Assembly: GCF_003591485.1 (NCBI RefSeq)
Contig: NZ_QZCF01000001.1
Span: forward strand, 682,001-746,000
DNA length: 64,000 nt
DNA from: Paenibacillus sp. 1011MAR3C5
GTDB lineage: Bacteria > Bacillota > Bacilli > Paenibacillales > Paenibacillaceae
Direction of reading: 5' to 3'
Shown piece by piece: positions 16,137 to 25,183 of the stretch. The notes beneath the pieces are model-generated. The model made no database searches and was not told the DNA's origin. It was given only the letters and a program-made list of their open reading frames with translations. The first letter of the stretch is position 1. Each line of letters opens with the position of its first letter. A program made the translations under genes and the position numbers.

Positions 16137-17233
16137 ACCGATATTTCTTCTACAACTTCATGCTCGTCAGCCTTATGAATCTGATGCTGTTCGTGCCTCA
16201 TATTTTGGTGAAAAACCGTTATTCAGGCGCCGTATCTTCCCTGCTCGTTGCGCCTGTCATCGGGGCTATCCTCATTTATATGTTCACGAACGCAATGGCG
16301 CGTTACCCCGGACTCGGCTTTCCGGAAATTATGAAGCTGCATTATCCCAGATGGCTGGTAGCGCTAACGTCCATTTATTTCGCGGTCATGTGGTGGTTCT
16401 CCTCCACGATCGTCGTGGTCGCTTATGCAGTGCTCATTAACCGTTTTTTCAACCCGGACGCCAATACTACAGTCATACTCATTATGATGGTCATAGCTGC
16501 CGCTTATGCCGCATCCCGTTCCACGCTGACGGTAGCTTTTATCATTGAAATCGGAATCATTGTGAACGCTCCGATTATCTTGTTTGTCCTGTTCAAAATG
16601 GTACGGAGCCCGCAGCTTAATTTCGATTCGATCCGGGTTGTCGCCAATCACGTCATGGAGATGCCAACCGTTATCACGTTAGCCGCATCCACGCTTATTT
16701 TTACCGGCTATATTCACTTGGCGCTGTTCAACAGGCTGTTCCCGCCTAATTTCCGGTTTAAGCATCTCTATATCTATCCCATTCTGGGATTTATTATTTT
16801 GCTCATTACGTTTTTCGTTCCGATCGGCTTTCACGGAACGGAAGGGGTGGATCGCTATATTTATCTTTGGGCGGTAACCTCTGACTCTCTGAGCATGCAG
16901 TACGGTTTTATTGAGCGCGTCATGTTCCTGTTCTTGATTGTGTTTCTGAACCTGACGCTCGTCTATACGATGTCCGGCTGGCATCTGGGAATGGAATATA
17001 TCAAGAGCTGCTTCAAAGGCAGCAAGCCGGAGATCGACAGTCCCCAAGCTCCAAAATCCAACTATATCATTCTTGGAGTATTCGCAACGGCAACTGTGCT
17101 GTATCTCATCTTCACAAATGAGAAGATCAACTATCTCATCACCTCCTATTGGCTGGTGCTTCGAATGTTCACAGAGGTGGTAGGTGTTCTCTGGGTGTTC
17201 ATCCTTAGCAGAAGGAGTCTGAAACCGGAATGA
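16133..17233 (+). CDS. Spore germination permease, subunit B (GerB family)
   Basis: 366 aa, almost entirely membrane helices (about ten), belonging to the endospore-germination permease branch of the APC superfamily. This is the germinant-binding subunit in current models. Visible features include the GFPEIMKLHYP motif between helices 2 and 3 and the IEIGIIVNAPIILFVLF helix. The start codon overlaps the A-subunit stop (ATGA), and its own end overlaps subunit C by four bases, so the three are translationally coupled. Confidence 0.93.
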   Translation: MNRYFFYNFMLVSLMNLMLFVPHILVKNRYSGAVSSLLVAPVIGAILIYMFTNAMARYPGLGFPEIMKLHYPRWLVALTSIYFAVMWWFSSTIVVVAYAVLINRFFNPDANTTVILIMMVIAAAYAASRSTLTVAFIIEIGIIVNAPIILFVLFKMVRSPQLNFDSIRVVANHVMEMPTVITLAASTLIFTGYIHLALFNRLFPPNFRFKHLYIYPILGFIILLITFFVPIGFHGTEGVDRYIYLWAVTSDSLSMQYGFIERVMFLFLIVFLNLTLVYTMSGWHLGMEYIKSCFKGSKPEIDSPQAPKSNYIILGVFATATVLYLIFTNEKINYLITSYWLVLRMFTEVVGVLWVFILSRRSLKPE

Positions 17234-18321
17234 AACGCTATGCGGCTGTATTCTCTTTATTCCTGGCATTGCTTACACTTAGCGGCTGCGGCTTCAAGGA
17301 TATCGACAAACGATTTTTTGTGGTTGGAACCGGCATCGACTGGTCTGGCAACGCAAGCAAGCCGTACCGGATTACACTCCAGCTCGCCATTCCATCACCC
17401 AAGATCGAGCCTGGCGCATCCAAAATCCAGTATGAGACGATAGACGCGCCTACTATTGCAGAAGGGGTGCGCATGCTGAAGGCCTATGTAGACAAGGAGC
17501 TGGACTTCGGCCATTGCAAGATGATGATTATCGGCGAGGAGCTGGCCAAGCGGGACATTAATCATTCCATCGATTGGATGCTGCGCAGACGGGACATTCA
17601 AAGCGTTGCTACACTTGCCGTGGGAAGGCCTACGGCAGAGAAAGTACTGCATGTGCAGCCGGCATCCGAACGATACCCAGGCAACGCGCTGCTGCTGTCC
17701 TTCGGTGCTGATGGCACGGAGTCATCGTACAATTATGCCGAGACGTTATCGGGGCTGTCACGGAGAGTGACGGAGAAGGGGATGGATCCGGTGCTTGCGA
17801 TCATTACGAATGACGGCATGGAAAGCTACGTCATTAATCAGGTCGCTTTATTCGACAAGGAAAAGATCAAATTGATTTTAACTCCTGCCGAAACCCAGCT
17901 GTTCAATCAAATGTCGGATCACTTCACGAAAGCTTCCATGCATGGCATGTTCAAGGGTACGCCTTTGGTCATTGCCATCAATCATCTGAACTCCAGCTTC
18001 CGCATCCAGCGGAATACCGATCCGCTGCTCATCAGCATGAAAATTAAAATGGATGTCGTGTTCGAGGAAGCGCCGACCGATCTATTCGATAGCTCGTGGC
18101 GGAAAATTGAGGATGCTCTGGCATCCGAGTATGAGAAGGCAGGAATGGCGCTGCTTAATAAGATTAAGCGCCATGGCATTGATCCCTACGGATTCGGTCT
18201 TCGTTACCGGGCGATTCAACCCGGAGCGGATTCCTGGAAGAACTGGACCCAGCTCTACCCGGATGCCAAGTTCAACATAGAGGCGATGGTCAAAATCGAA
18301 GGTACAGGGTTAATCAGATAA
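17230..18321 (+). CDS. Spore germination lipoprotein, subunit C (Ger(x)C family)
   Basis: 363 aa. A lipoprotein signal (MKRYAAVFSLFLALLTLSGC, lipobox LSGC, Cys20) puts it on the outer face of the spore inner membrane. The N-terminal GFKDIDKRFFVVGTGID block and the C-terminal region around EYEKAGMALLNKIKRHGIDP, GFGLRYR are diagnostic of GerAC/GerKC. It is the third gene of an A-B-C operon closed by a strong hairpin. Confidence 0.93.
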   Translation: MKRYAAVFSLFLALLTLSGCGFKDIDKRFFVVGTGIDWSGNASKPYRITLQLAIPSPKIEPGASKIQYETIDAPTIAEGVRMLKAYVDKELDFGHCKMMIIGEELAKRDINHSIDWMLRRRDIQSVATLAVGRPTAEKVLHVQPASERYPGNALLLSFGADGTESSYNYAETLSGLSRRVTEKGMDPVLAIITNDGMESYVINQVALFDKEKIKLILTPAETQLFNQMSDHFTKASMHGMFKGTPLVIAINHLNSSFRIQRNTDPLLISMKIKMDVVFEEAPTDLFDSSWRKIEDALASEYEKAGMALLNKIKRHGIDPYGFGLRYRAIQPGADSWKNWTQLYPDAKFNIEAMVKIEGTGLIR

Positions 18322-18356
18322 CGGCAAGCCTGAAGAGCAGGCTTGCCGTTCGTATT
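18321..18356. terminator. Terminator of the ger operon, shared with fni
   Basis: Perfect 12-bp stem ACGGCAAGCCTG (18321-18332) and CAGGCTTGCCGT (18338-18349) with a 5-nt loop, followed by TCGTATTGTT on the plus strand. It lies between convergent genes and can serve both. Confidence 0.8.
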
Positions 18357-18360
18357 GTTG

Positions 18361-19446
18361 CTATGTCGAAGAGATTCTTACGAGCCTGTCTGTGCCGCCA
18401 AGCTCCGAAAGAGTTGCCGCTCCGATACCGAACATAGTCGCTCTAAGCTCAAATTCGATCCGTTCGAACTGATCAATCAGCTTCTCGACTGACAAGGCGC
18501 TATTCTCTCCTGCCGCTTGCGGGAGAAGGGAACGTCCAAAGCCCGCCATATTCGCTCCAAGCGCAATCGCTTTGGCGGCATCCACGCCGTTATGCAGCCC
18601 GCCGCTGGCAACGATCGGCATCGAGGGCAGCGCGGCTCGTACTTCCGACACACTCTCTGCGGTCGGAATTCCCCATCCGGCGAACGCTTCGGCTGCCTGG
18701 CGGCGTACCGGATCATGAACCCGAAACTTCTCGACCTGACTCCATGATGTGCCGCCTGCTCCCGCTGCGTCGATAAAGGCGACGCCTGCATCACTCAACC
18801 GGGCTGCTGTCTGTCCGTCAATCCCCCAGCCTACTTCCTTCACGCCTACAGGAACCGCTACGTGGCGGCATACTTCTTCTATCCGGGAAAGCAGACCGCT
18901 GAAGTCCGTGTCTCCTTCCGGCTGGAATACCTCCTGCAAGGCATTAAGATGCAGGACAAGCGCATTCGCTTCGGCCAGATCGACCGCGTGTTGGCATGCC
19001 TCCGGCCCCATCCCGTAATTCAATTGGACAGCCCCTATGTTGGCGATAATCGGAATACGGGGCGCAAAGGCACGTATCTTGAAGGTCGAGGCAAGCTCTT
19101 CCTTCTCCAGTGCCGCGCGCATGGAGCCTAACCCGATTGCCCAGCCTCTCTCCTCAGCGGCCATTGCGAGCCGCTTATTAATGGCCCCCGCCTCATTCGT
19201 GCCGCCCGTCATCGAACTGACAAGCAGCGGCGCGCGCAGCGACAATCCGAACCACTCTGTATCCAGCCGAATACGCTCGAATGACAGCTCGGGGAGCGCA
19301 TTATGCTTGAAATGATAGTCGTCAAACCCCGTTCGGATGCCGACACCGGCTACTTCCTCCTGCAGACAGATTCGAATATGCTCGCCTTTGCGCTTTTCGA
19401 TATGGCCCTCGCTAGTTGACTTCAAAGATTGACCTCCTGGTTGCAT
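18361..19446 (-). CDS. fni: Isopentenyl-diphosphate delta-isomerase, type II (FMN/NADPH)
   Basis: Interconverts IPP and DMAPP for isoprenoid synthesis. Up to 361 aa. Signatures: HIEKRKGEHIRICL near the N-terminus, SSMTGGTNEAGAINKRLA, GLGSMRAAL, HLNALQEVFQPEGDTDF, GVKEVGWGI, and the phosphate-binding IVASGGLHNGVDAAKAIALGA. Two starts are plausible: the ATG ending at 19446 (GGAGGT upstream), or the TTG ending at 19425, which has its own AGGAGGT 6 nt upstream inside the frame and would give 354 aa. It is convergent with the ger operon. Confidence 0.93.
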   Translation of the reverse strand: MQPGGQSLKSTSEGHIEKRKGEHIRICLQEEVAGVGIRTGFDDYHFKHNALPELSFERIRLDTEWFGLSLRAPLLVSSMTGGTNEAGAINKRLAMAAEERGWAIGLGSMRAALEKEELASTFKIRAFAPRIPIIANIGAVQLNYGMGPEACQHAVDLAEANALVLHLNALQEVFQPEGDTDFSGLLSRIEEVCRHVAVPVGVKEVGWGIDGQTAARLSDAGVAFIDAAGAGGTSWSQVEKFRVHDPVRRQAAEAFAGWGIPTAESVSEVRAALPSMPIVASGGLHNGVDAAKAIALGANMAGFGRSLLPQAAGENSALSVEKLIDQFERIEFELRATMFGIGAATLSELGGTDRLVRISST

Positions 19447-19805
19447 GCCCGCACCTCCGGTTTACATCTGTCAGGGACGTGCTCTGCAAGATTGCTTTAT
19501 CGATTAGCATAGCATATTTTTGATGTTCGCGCTCCCGCCGGGGGTTCCCAATGACGGAATGGGACGATCGAATAGGAAGAGGCTGAGATCACGCATACTC
19601 GTAGAACGGAAATGACTATTGGTTTCCTTAATAATCCAACTAACCCTTCATTACCCTATGATTATTTCAATCAATTATTTGAATTTGCCGATCAAAATCA
19701 TTGTGTATTGCAGCTCTTTCATATACACTTAAGACATACAACAAACGGTATACAGCGGCGGCTTTTTAAGCCGTTGTTGAATTCAAACAATCAGGAGGCA
19801 TTACC
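19447..19805. other. Control region between fni and nagB
   Basis: 359 bp without a gene. The part next to nagB is AT-rich, with several TATA/TACA tracts and the hairpin at 19753-19779. No confident NagR/DasR-type operator was seen; AAACGGTATACAGC at 19743-19756 is only a loose match. Confidence 0.4.
19753..19779 (+). promoter_or_regulatory. 12-bp RNA hairpin in the nagB leader
   Basis: CAGCGGCGGCTT (19753-19764) and AAGCCGTTGTTG (19768-19779) pair over 12 bp, several as G-U, around a TTT loop. It lies 12 nt upstream of the AGGAGG of nagB. As the G-U pairs stabilise only the transcribed strand, an RNA role (5' end stability or translation control) is more likely than an operator. Confidence 0.5.
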
Positions 19806-20531
19806 ATGGACATCCGTATTTTTGAAACATCTGAAGAGCTTGATCTGTACGCAGCGGAGATCTTCCGCAAACTGATTAACGAAAAACCGAATGCGGTTCT
19901 GGGACTTGCGACCGGATCGACACCTGTCGGCATTTATGCCAAAATGGTAGAAGACTATACAAACAAAAAAGTGAGCTTCAGCGGCGTTACAACGTATAAT
20001 CTCGACGAGTATGTCGGGCTGACGCCGGATAACGATCAAAGCTACGCCTACTATATGAATAAGAACCTCTTCTCGCATGTCGACATTCCGGCTATTCAGA
20101 CACATCTGCCAGACGGTATGGCTGAAGACCCGCAAGAGGAATGCGTCCGCTATGAAGCTATGATTAACGCATGCCCTGCCGACATCCAATTGCTCGGTCT
20201 TGGCCACAATGGCCATATCGCGTTCAACGAGCCTGACGAGCAACTGTCCGCAGGCACGCATGTCGTGAAGCTGAAGGAAGAGACTCTCGAAGCTAACGCC
20301 CGCTTCTTCGCATCCATTGACGATGTGCCGAAGGAAGCGTATACGATGGGCATCGGCTCCATATTGAAGGCGAACACCATCTTGCTGGTCGTTCGCGGTT
20401 CCGACAAGGCGCATATTGTGAAGGAAGCGCTGACCGGTCCGATTACGACTCAAGTGCCTGCTTCCTTGCTGCAGACACATCCGCGAGTAACGGTTCTGCT
20501 TGATCGTGAAGCAGGAAGGATGCTGGGGTAA
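19806..20531 (+). CDS. nagB: Glucosamine-6-phosphate deaminase
   Basis: Converts glucosamine-6-phosphate to fructose-6-phosphate and ammonia, the last step of amino-sugar use. 241 aa, the short Bacillus-type form without the C-terminal allosteric extension of the E. coli enzyme. Motifs: phosphate loop LGLATGSTP (32-40), NLDEYVGL (65-72) with the catalytic Asp, and LGLGHNGHIAFNEP (near 130) with the catalytic His. The ATG at 19806 has AGGAGG 8 nt upstream. nagA follows directly. Confidence 0.96.
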   Translation: MDIRIFETSEELDLYAAEIFRKLINEKPNAVLGLATGSTPVGIYAKMVEDYTNKKVSFSGVTTYNLDEYVGLTPDNDQSYAYYMNKNLFSHVDIPAIQTHLPDGMAEDPQEECVRYEAMINACPADIQLLGLGHNGHIAFNEPDEQLSAGTHVVKLKEETLEANARFFASIDDVPKEAYTMGIGSILKANTILLVVRGSDKAHIVKEALTGPITTQVPASLLQTHPRVTVLLDREAGRMLG

Positions 20532-21716
20532 ATGACAATGAGCTCCCTGACTTGGAACATTCATAACGTTCATATCGTGTTGGAAGATCGTGTTGTAAGA
20601 GGTAGCGTGCATGTCTCGAACGGTCGTATTGCCGCGATCGTGTCGGAGGAATCCTCCGGGGAGCTGCCTGCTGATGCAGAAAGTGTGGACGGCAAAGGCG
20701 GCTGGCTGCTGCCGGGCTTCATCGACGTCCACGTGCACGGCGGATTCGGAGGCGACTTCATGTACGCCAACAGCGAAAGCTATGACCGGATTACGAAGTT
20801 CCATGCATCGCAAGGAACGACGGGCATGCTAGCTACGACAATGACGGCTTCGAAGGAAGCGATTGATGCCGTACTGGATGCCGTTGCGGAGTATCAGCAA
20901 TCCGGCAATCAATACGCCCCGCTGCTGGGCGTTCATCTGGAAGGACCTTTCATTAGCGAGAAGTGGCCTGGAGCCCAAAACCCATCCTACATTCGCGATC
21001 CTCAGCTGGATTGGCTGAAGGAATGGAACGAGAAGCATCCCGGCATGGTGAAGCTGCTGACCCTCGCTCCGGAGAAAAAAAACTCCAAAGAAGCGATCGC
21101 TTGGATGTCAGAGAATGGCATCATCGCGGCAGCCGGCCATACGGATGCCGTCTATGAGGAGATCAAAGCTGCGGCCGATGCCGGACTAACGCATGCTGTG
21201 CATACGTACAACGCCATGCGCGGCCTGCATCACCGCGAGCCGGGCACGCTTGGCGCCGTATTGACCGATGACCGCATCTACGCGGAAATTATCGCCGACG
21301 GTGAGCATGTGCATCCTGCCGCTATCGCGCTTATGCTGGCTGCCAAGCCGCTCGACAGAATGATTATCGTGACCGACGCGATTGAAGCTGCGGGCATGCC
21401 TGACGGCACGTACGAGCTGGGCGGACTGGCCGTTATCGTGAAGAACGGAACAGCACGCCTGCGCGAAGGCAATGCACTGGCTGGAAGCAGCTTGACGATG
21501 ATTCGCGCATTCCGCTACATGTTGAACAACACGAAGCTCGGCATTCTCGAAGTGAGCCAGCTGGCTAGCGGCAACCCTGCACGAGAGCTTGGCATCTTCG
21601 AACGCACCGGCTCTATTGCCGAAGGCAAACAAGCCGATCTCGTGCTGGCAGACGCCGAGTTTAACGTAGAACGCACCTGGGTGCAGGGCCGCACTATATT
21701 TCATAAATCCGAATAA
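20532..21716 (+). CDS. nagA: N-acetylglucosamine-6-phosphate deacetylase
   Basis: Removes the acetyl group from GlcNAc-6-P, making the substrate of NagB. Up to 394 aa, amidohydrolase fold: HVHGG in the first metal motif (about residue 65), GVHLEGPFI, GHTDAVYEEI and THAVHTYNAMRGLHHREPG, then the catalytic-Asp region VTDAIEAAG. The first ATG abuts the nagB stop; a second ATG at 20538 is better spaced from GGGG and would give 392 aa. nagB precedes nagA here, the reverse of the order I recall for the Bacillus nagAB pair. Confidence 0.95.
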   Translation: MTMSSLTWNIHNVHIVLEDRVVRGSVHVSNGRIAAIVSEESSGELPADAESVDGKGGWLLPGFIDVHVHGGFGGDFMYANSESYDRITKFHASQGTTGMLATTMTASKEAIDAVLDAVAEYQQSGNQYAPLLGVHLEGPFISEKWPGAQNPSYIRDPQLDWLKEWNEKHPGMVKLLTLAPEKKNSKEAIAWMSENGIIAAAGHTDAVYEEIKAAADAGLTHAVHTYNAMRGLHHREPGTLGAVLTDDRIYAEIIADGEHVHPAAIALMLAAKPLDRMIIVTDAIEAAGMPDGTYELGGLAVIVKNGTARLREGNALAGSSLTMIRAFRYMLNNTKLGILEVSQLASGNPARELGIFERTGSIAEGKQADLVLADAEFNVERTWVQGRTIFHKSE

Positions 21717-21733
21717 GACATTGCAGCACAATA

Positions 21734-21774
21734 AAGCCGCGCATTCCGGTATATCGGAATGCGCGGCTTTTTGA
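21734..21774. terminator. Terminator between nagA and the DeoR gene
   Basis: Perfect 15-bp stem AAGCCGCGCATTCCG (21734-21748) and CGGAATGCGCGGCTT (21755-21769) followed by TTTG. It lies between convergent genes. Confidence 0.85.
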
Positions 21775-22560
21775 TTAATCCGTAAGGTGAATGGATACAT
21801 GATGGCGCTTCAATTCCTCAGCCAGCTCGCCCGTAAGCGGTGAGTCGGTAATAACCGCCTTCAGCTCCGAGATCGCGGCTACGGAGAAGAGCGACGTCCG
21901 ATTGGTCTTCGTATGGTCGAATACCGCATACGTTTCCTGTGAACGCTTGATAAGCGCTTTGGCGCTTTGCGCCTCTTGCTCGGAGTAGCTGGAGATTCCT
22001 CCCGCCGCGGAGATGCCGTCAATACCGATGAACATCTTGCCGATATGCAGTTGGGCGATCATCCCTTCGCCAAGCGGACCGCACAGCTCGAAGCTGTTAT
22101 GCCGCATAATACCGCCGGTCACGACAACTTGTATCGGGCTGCCTGCCAGCTCCATGGCGATGTTGACTGCATTGGTGACGACTGTAATCCCTTTGCGGGA
22201 CTTGAGCAGCTTCGCCAGCAGGAAGTTGGTTGTTCCGCCGGACAGGCCGATCACATCGCCCTCGACGATATGCTTGGCTGCCGTCTGGGCGATCTTCTCC
22301 TTCTCCAGGATCGACAAGCCTTCCTTCTCGGCGAAGTGAAGCTCTCTCATGGTGCCCATCCCGTCGTACATGGCACCGCCAATCGTACGTATTACGGGAT
22401 AAACCCCTTCCATCTGCTCCAAGTCCCGTCTGGCTGTCGCTTCCGAGCAGCCGAAGCGCTCGACCATCTCAACGATCGTGATGCGGCCCTGCTGCTTAAG
22501 CAGCTGCAGAATCGCCTCACGGCGGCGCTGTCCCTTCGAACCGTTCCCTTCGATCATCAT
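21775..22560 (-). CDS. DeoR/GlpR-family transcriptional repressor
   Basis: About 261 aa. An N-terminal DeoR winged helix (GQRREAILQLLKQQGRITIV followed by EMVERFGCSEATARRDL) is followed by a sugar-phosphate sensor domain with DVIGLSGGTTNFLLAKLL and IGIDGISAAGGIS, the ISOCOT-type effector fold. The start overlaps the stop of the upstream sugar kinase (TAATG at 22562-22558); a second ATG three bases on has better spacing to GGAG. Coupling to the kinase suggests control of that kinase; convergence with nagBA makes regulation of amino-sugar genes possible but unproven. Confidence 0.88.
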   Translation of the reverse strand: MMIEGNGSKGQRRREAILQLLKQQGRITIVEMVERFGCSEATARRDLEQMEGVYPVIRTIGGAMYDGMGTMRELHFAEKEGLSILEKEKIAQTAAKHIVEGDVIGLSGGTTNFLLAKLLKSRKGITVVTNAVNIAMELAGSPIQVVVTGGIMRHNSFELCGPLGEGMIAQLHIGKMFIGIDGISAAGGISSYSEQEAQSAKALIKRSQETYAVFDHTKTNRTSLFSVAAISELKAVITDSPLTGELAEELKRHHVSIHLTD

Positions 22561-23522
22561 TAGCGCTCCACCCATGCTTTCGCCGACATGCGTTGCTCTA
22601 CGACTTCCCACTCCGGCAGCGCTTCCCAATCTCCGCGCATCTGTACGACCAGAGATCCATTAATGCTGGCAAGCCGGACCGACTCGATTGGCGTCAGTCC
22701 TTTCATAATGCCTGCAAGGAAGCCTGCGCAGAATCCGTCGCCGGCTCCTACCGTATCGACCACCTGCTCCGCCGGATAGAACGGAATAGCGGTCTCGACG
22801 CCTTTATCGAGCACGATTGTCGCATCTCCCATGCCTTTAATGACACTAATGCCCTTCAGAGCATTCAGACGCTCCATAATGCCAGCATAATCATCTGTGT
22901 CATACAGCAGCTTAAGCTCGTCCCAGCCAGGCAAGAAGTAGTCGGCATCCGCAGCAAGCGGCAGCAGCGTCTTCCTCGCCTCTTCGATCGACCACAGCTT
23001 GAGACGCAAATTAGGATCGAAGCTGACCAGCACGCCCGCTTCCTTGGCGATATCGACCGCCCGGCGGACCGTTCTGCGGCAATCCTCGCTTAAGGCGCAA
23101 GTAATCCCGGTAACATGCAGCAGCTTGGCGCTGCGAATGTAATCCTCGTCCAGATCCTCAGGCGTCATTCGGCTTGCGGCCGATCCCTTACGGAAATAGT
23201 GAACGGCCAATCTGCCCGCTACATGCTCGCGAAACATCATGCCAGTCGGCGCATCGCCGTTAAATTTCACGCGGGAGATGTCAACGCCTTCCCCGCGCAA
23301 TGTCTTCATGATCAGCTTTCCGAACGGATCGTCGCCGAGCGCTCCGAACCAGCCCACGGAAGCACCGAGTCTGGCAAGGCCGATTGCAACATTGCTTTCC
23401 GCGCCGCCGAAGCTTTGCTCAAGCGTTGCCGCGCGCTCGATCGATTTATGCTCTTCCGGCATAAATAGCGCCATGGACTCTCCGAACGTTACGATCTGAG
23501 GTGAACTTTCACGCACAACCAT
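22560..23522 (-). CDS. PfkB-family sugar kinase, 2-keto-3-deoxygluconate kinase-like
   Basis: 320 aa. Ribokinase fold: N-terminal IVTFGESMALFMP and FGGAESNVAIGLARLG (substrate side), FDPNLRLKLW, and the C-terminal DTVGAGDGFCAGFLAGI with the catalytic Asp and anion hole. The overall pattern fits KdgK-type enzymes, but PfkB substrates are hard to assign, and fructo- or other hexulose kinase activity is possible. AGGGGGAT precedes the ATG. It is translationally coupled to the DeoR gene. Confidence 0.85.
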   Translation of the reverse strand: MVVRESSPQIVTFGESMALFMPEEHKSIERAATLEQSFGGAESNVAIGLARLGASVGWFGALGDDPFGKLIMKTLRGEGVDISRVKFNGDAPTGMMFREHVAGRLAVHYFRKGSAASRMTPEDLDEDYIRSAKLLHVTGITCALSEDCRRTVRRAVDIAKEAGVLVSFDPNLRLKLWSIEEARKTLLPLAADADYFLPGWDELKLLYDTDDYAGIMERLNALKGISVIKGMGDATIVLDKGVETAIPFYPAEQVVDTVGAGDGFCAGFLAGIMKGLTPIESVRLASINGSLVVQMRGDWEALPEWEVVEQRMSAKAWVER

Positions 23523-23555
23523 ATCCCCCTAATAATCCGTTCTTTATCACTTGTC

Positions 23556-23987
23556 CTAGAGTTCTTTGTAGATAGGCTCTACCATGAAATAAATCATGGC
23601 AACGTACAATACCAAAATAATTAGACTCATTACTTTTGCTTTGTTGATTGGCGCAGAAGCGCTTTGACCGGCTTGAATTTGACTTACGACCAGCTTAAGC
23701 GGCTTGGAGATAATGCCTCCGATTGCGGCAATAGCCAAAAATAAAACGGTAACAATAACCATCCAGATGACGGCATAGTCGCCTTGCGACATCAAGTATC
23801 CGCCTGTCAATAATTGCAGCACAAGGAAATATTGAGCGATACGGTTCGCCGACAGCAAACCGGAGGCAAGACCGCCTTGTCCCGATCCCGCAAGCTTCGA
23901 AGCTCCTCCCAGCATAATAGGCAGCACGATATAGAATCCCATACCGACAGCGCCCAGAACGTGCAGTAACATCATTGCTCCAGACAT
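23556..23987 (-). CDS. Small integral membrane protein, unknown function
   Basis: 143 aa with about four membrane helices (residues 4-25, about 45-62, 68-90, 118-138) and a short basic/polar loop before the last. The start MSGAMMLLHVLGAVGMGFYI at 23987 has AGGAGG 8 nt upstream; a longer frame to 24077 runs through the preceding terminator. A His in helix 1 (LLHVLGAVGMG) might bind a cofactor, but this is a guess. The kinase gene starts 33 nt downstream and may share the transcript. Confidence 0.7.
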   Translation of the reverse strand: MSGAMMLLHVLGAVGMGFYIVLPIMLGGASKLAGSGQGGLASGLLSANRIAQYFLVLQLLTGGYLMSQGDYAVIWMVIVTVLFLAIAAIGGIISKPLKLVVSQIQAGQSASAPINKAKVMSLIILVLYVAMIYFMVEPIYKEL

Positions 23988-24056
23988 TCTCAATTCCTCC
24001 TGTTTTGTTTTACCTATAATAAGTAGTTTATCAGAAACCGAACATTTTTCAAATGA

Positions 24057-24102
24057 ACAAAAAGCAAAAACTGCCACGGTAAGTGCGATTACCGTAGCAG
24101 TT
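24057..24102 (-). terminator. Terminator after the sensor kinase
   Basis: 14-bp stem AACTGCCACGGTAA (24069-24082) and TTACCGTAGCAGTT (24089-24102) with one mismatch; on the minus strand TTTTTGCTTTTT follows. It closes the ABC-exporter/two-component operon. Confidence 0.85.
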
Positions 24103-24109
24103 GGCCCCT

Positions 24110-25183
24110 TTATTGCACAGAATCACCTAGCGGCAATACGACCTCAAAGACCGTCCCTTCGCCTGGCGTGCTCTTAACCCGGACTGCGCCGCCATGAAGC
24201 TCTGTAATCTTGTGGACGATCGATAGGCCCAGACCACTGCCTTCGGCGGTCCTGGTCCGCTGCTTGTCGCCCTTGTAGAAGCGCTCGAAGATCCGCTGCT
24301 GGTCCTCCTGCGAGATACCGATGCCCGTGTCGGACACTTCTACTCGCGCCTCGCCCCCCACCTTCTTCAGTGAGATTCGAATGCTGCCGCTATGCGGCGT
24401 GAACTTAATCGCGTTATGCAGCAGATTCAGCCATATTTGACTGAGGAGCTCCTCGTTGGCACGAATAGGGCAGGGCTCCGTATCCAGCTCAATATCCAGC
24501 TCCTTGTCCAGCCATTGCGGCTCGCAAGAGAGGACAACATGCTCAAGCTGCGTATCCAGCCGGTAACGCTGCTTCTCCCATTCCACATGATCCGACTCCA
24601 GCGAAGTCAGCTTCATCAGATTATCGCTTAGCCGCGACAGACGGACGGTCTCTTTTTCGATAATAGAGAGATAACGCCGCTGCTCCTCCCGGGAGAGATC
24701 CTCGCGCTGAAGCGTGTTCGCGAACCCGCGTATCGAGGTGAGCGGCGACTGGATTTCATGCGATACATCTGAGATGAACTGCTGGCGCAGCCGCTCCACT
24801 TGTCGCAGCTCCTGCGTCATCTCATTGATGGAGTCGACAAATTCGCCCATCTGGCCCCGATACTTCCCTTCCTGATCGATGACGACATTGAAGTCGCCTT
24901 TGGCGATGCGGCGAAGAGCGGCCATCAACTCGTTCCAGACCACGATTTGCTTGGGCCGCGTCACGATGCTGACTATAAATCCCAATAAGATCAGAATGAA
25001 CAGGCCCAGGCCCCAGTTCACCAGTTGGACGATAAAATCGCTCAAGGATACCGGATGCGTCTCATAAAACCATCTGGTCAGGAAATACGCCGCCGTAAAC
25101 GCGACGCAGCATAGCAGGAACATCAGGGTCAGTGCGCCCGCGCCTTTCACCGCCATCTCGGTTTTGGAGATTTTCCGGTTCAT
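24110..25183 (-). CDS. Membrane sensor histidine kinase
   Basis: 357 aa. Two membrane helices (about 13-37 and 52-75) flank a very short external loop, so the stimulus is probably sensed in or near the membrane. A HAMP-like linker follows (RRIAKGDFNVVIDQEGKYRG), then HisKA with SHEIQSPLTS (phospho-His about 142) and HATPase_c boxes (NLLHNAIKFT, VSDTGIGI, GSGLGLSIVH). Its start overlaps the regulator stop by 4 nt. The short-loop architecture is typical of kinases paired with drug or peptide exporters. Confidence 0.93.
   Translation of the reverse strand: MNRKISKTEMAVKGAGALTLMFLLCCVAFTAAYFLTRWFYETHPVSLSDFIVQLVNWGLGLFILILLGFIVSIVTRPKQIVVWNELMAALRRIAKGDFNVVIDQEGKYRGQMGEFVDSINEMTQELRQVERLRQQFISDVSHEIQSPLTSIRGFANTLQREDLSREEQRRYLSIIEKETVRLSRLSDNLMKLTSLESDHVEWEKQRYRLDTQLEHVVLSCEPQWLDKELDIELDTEPCPIRANEELLSQIWLNLLHNAIKFTPHSGSIRISLKKVGGEARVEVSDTGIGISQEDQQRIFERFYKGDKQRTRTAEGSGLGLSIVHKITELHGGAVRVKSTPGEGTVFEVVLPLGDSVQ

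Noticed and set aside
19791..20813. 340-codon minus-strand frame across nagB and the start of nagA
   Set aside because: Crosses two real genes on the other strand; no start signal or domain.
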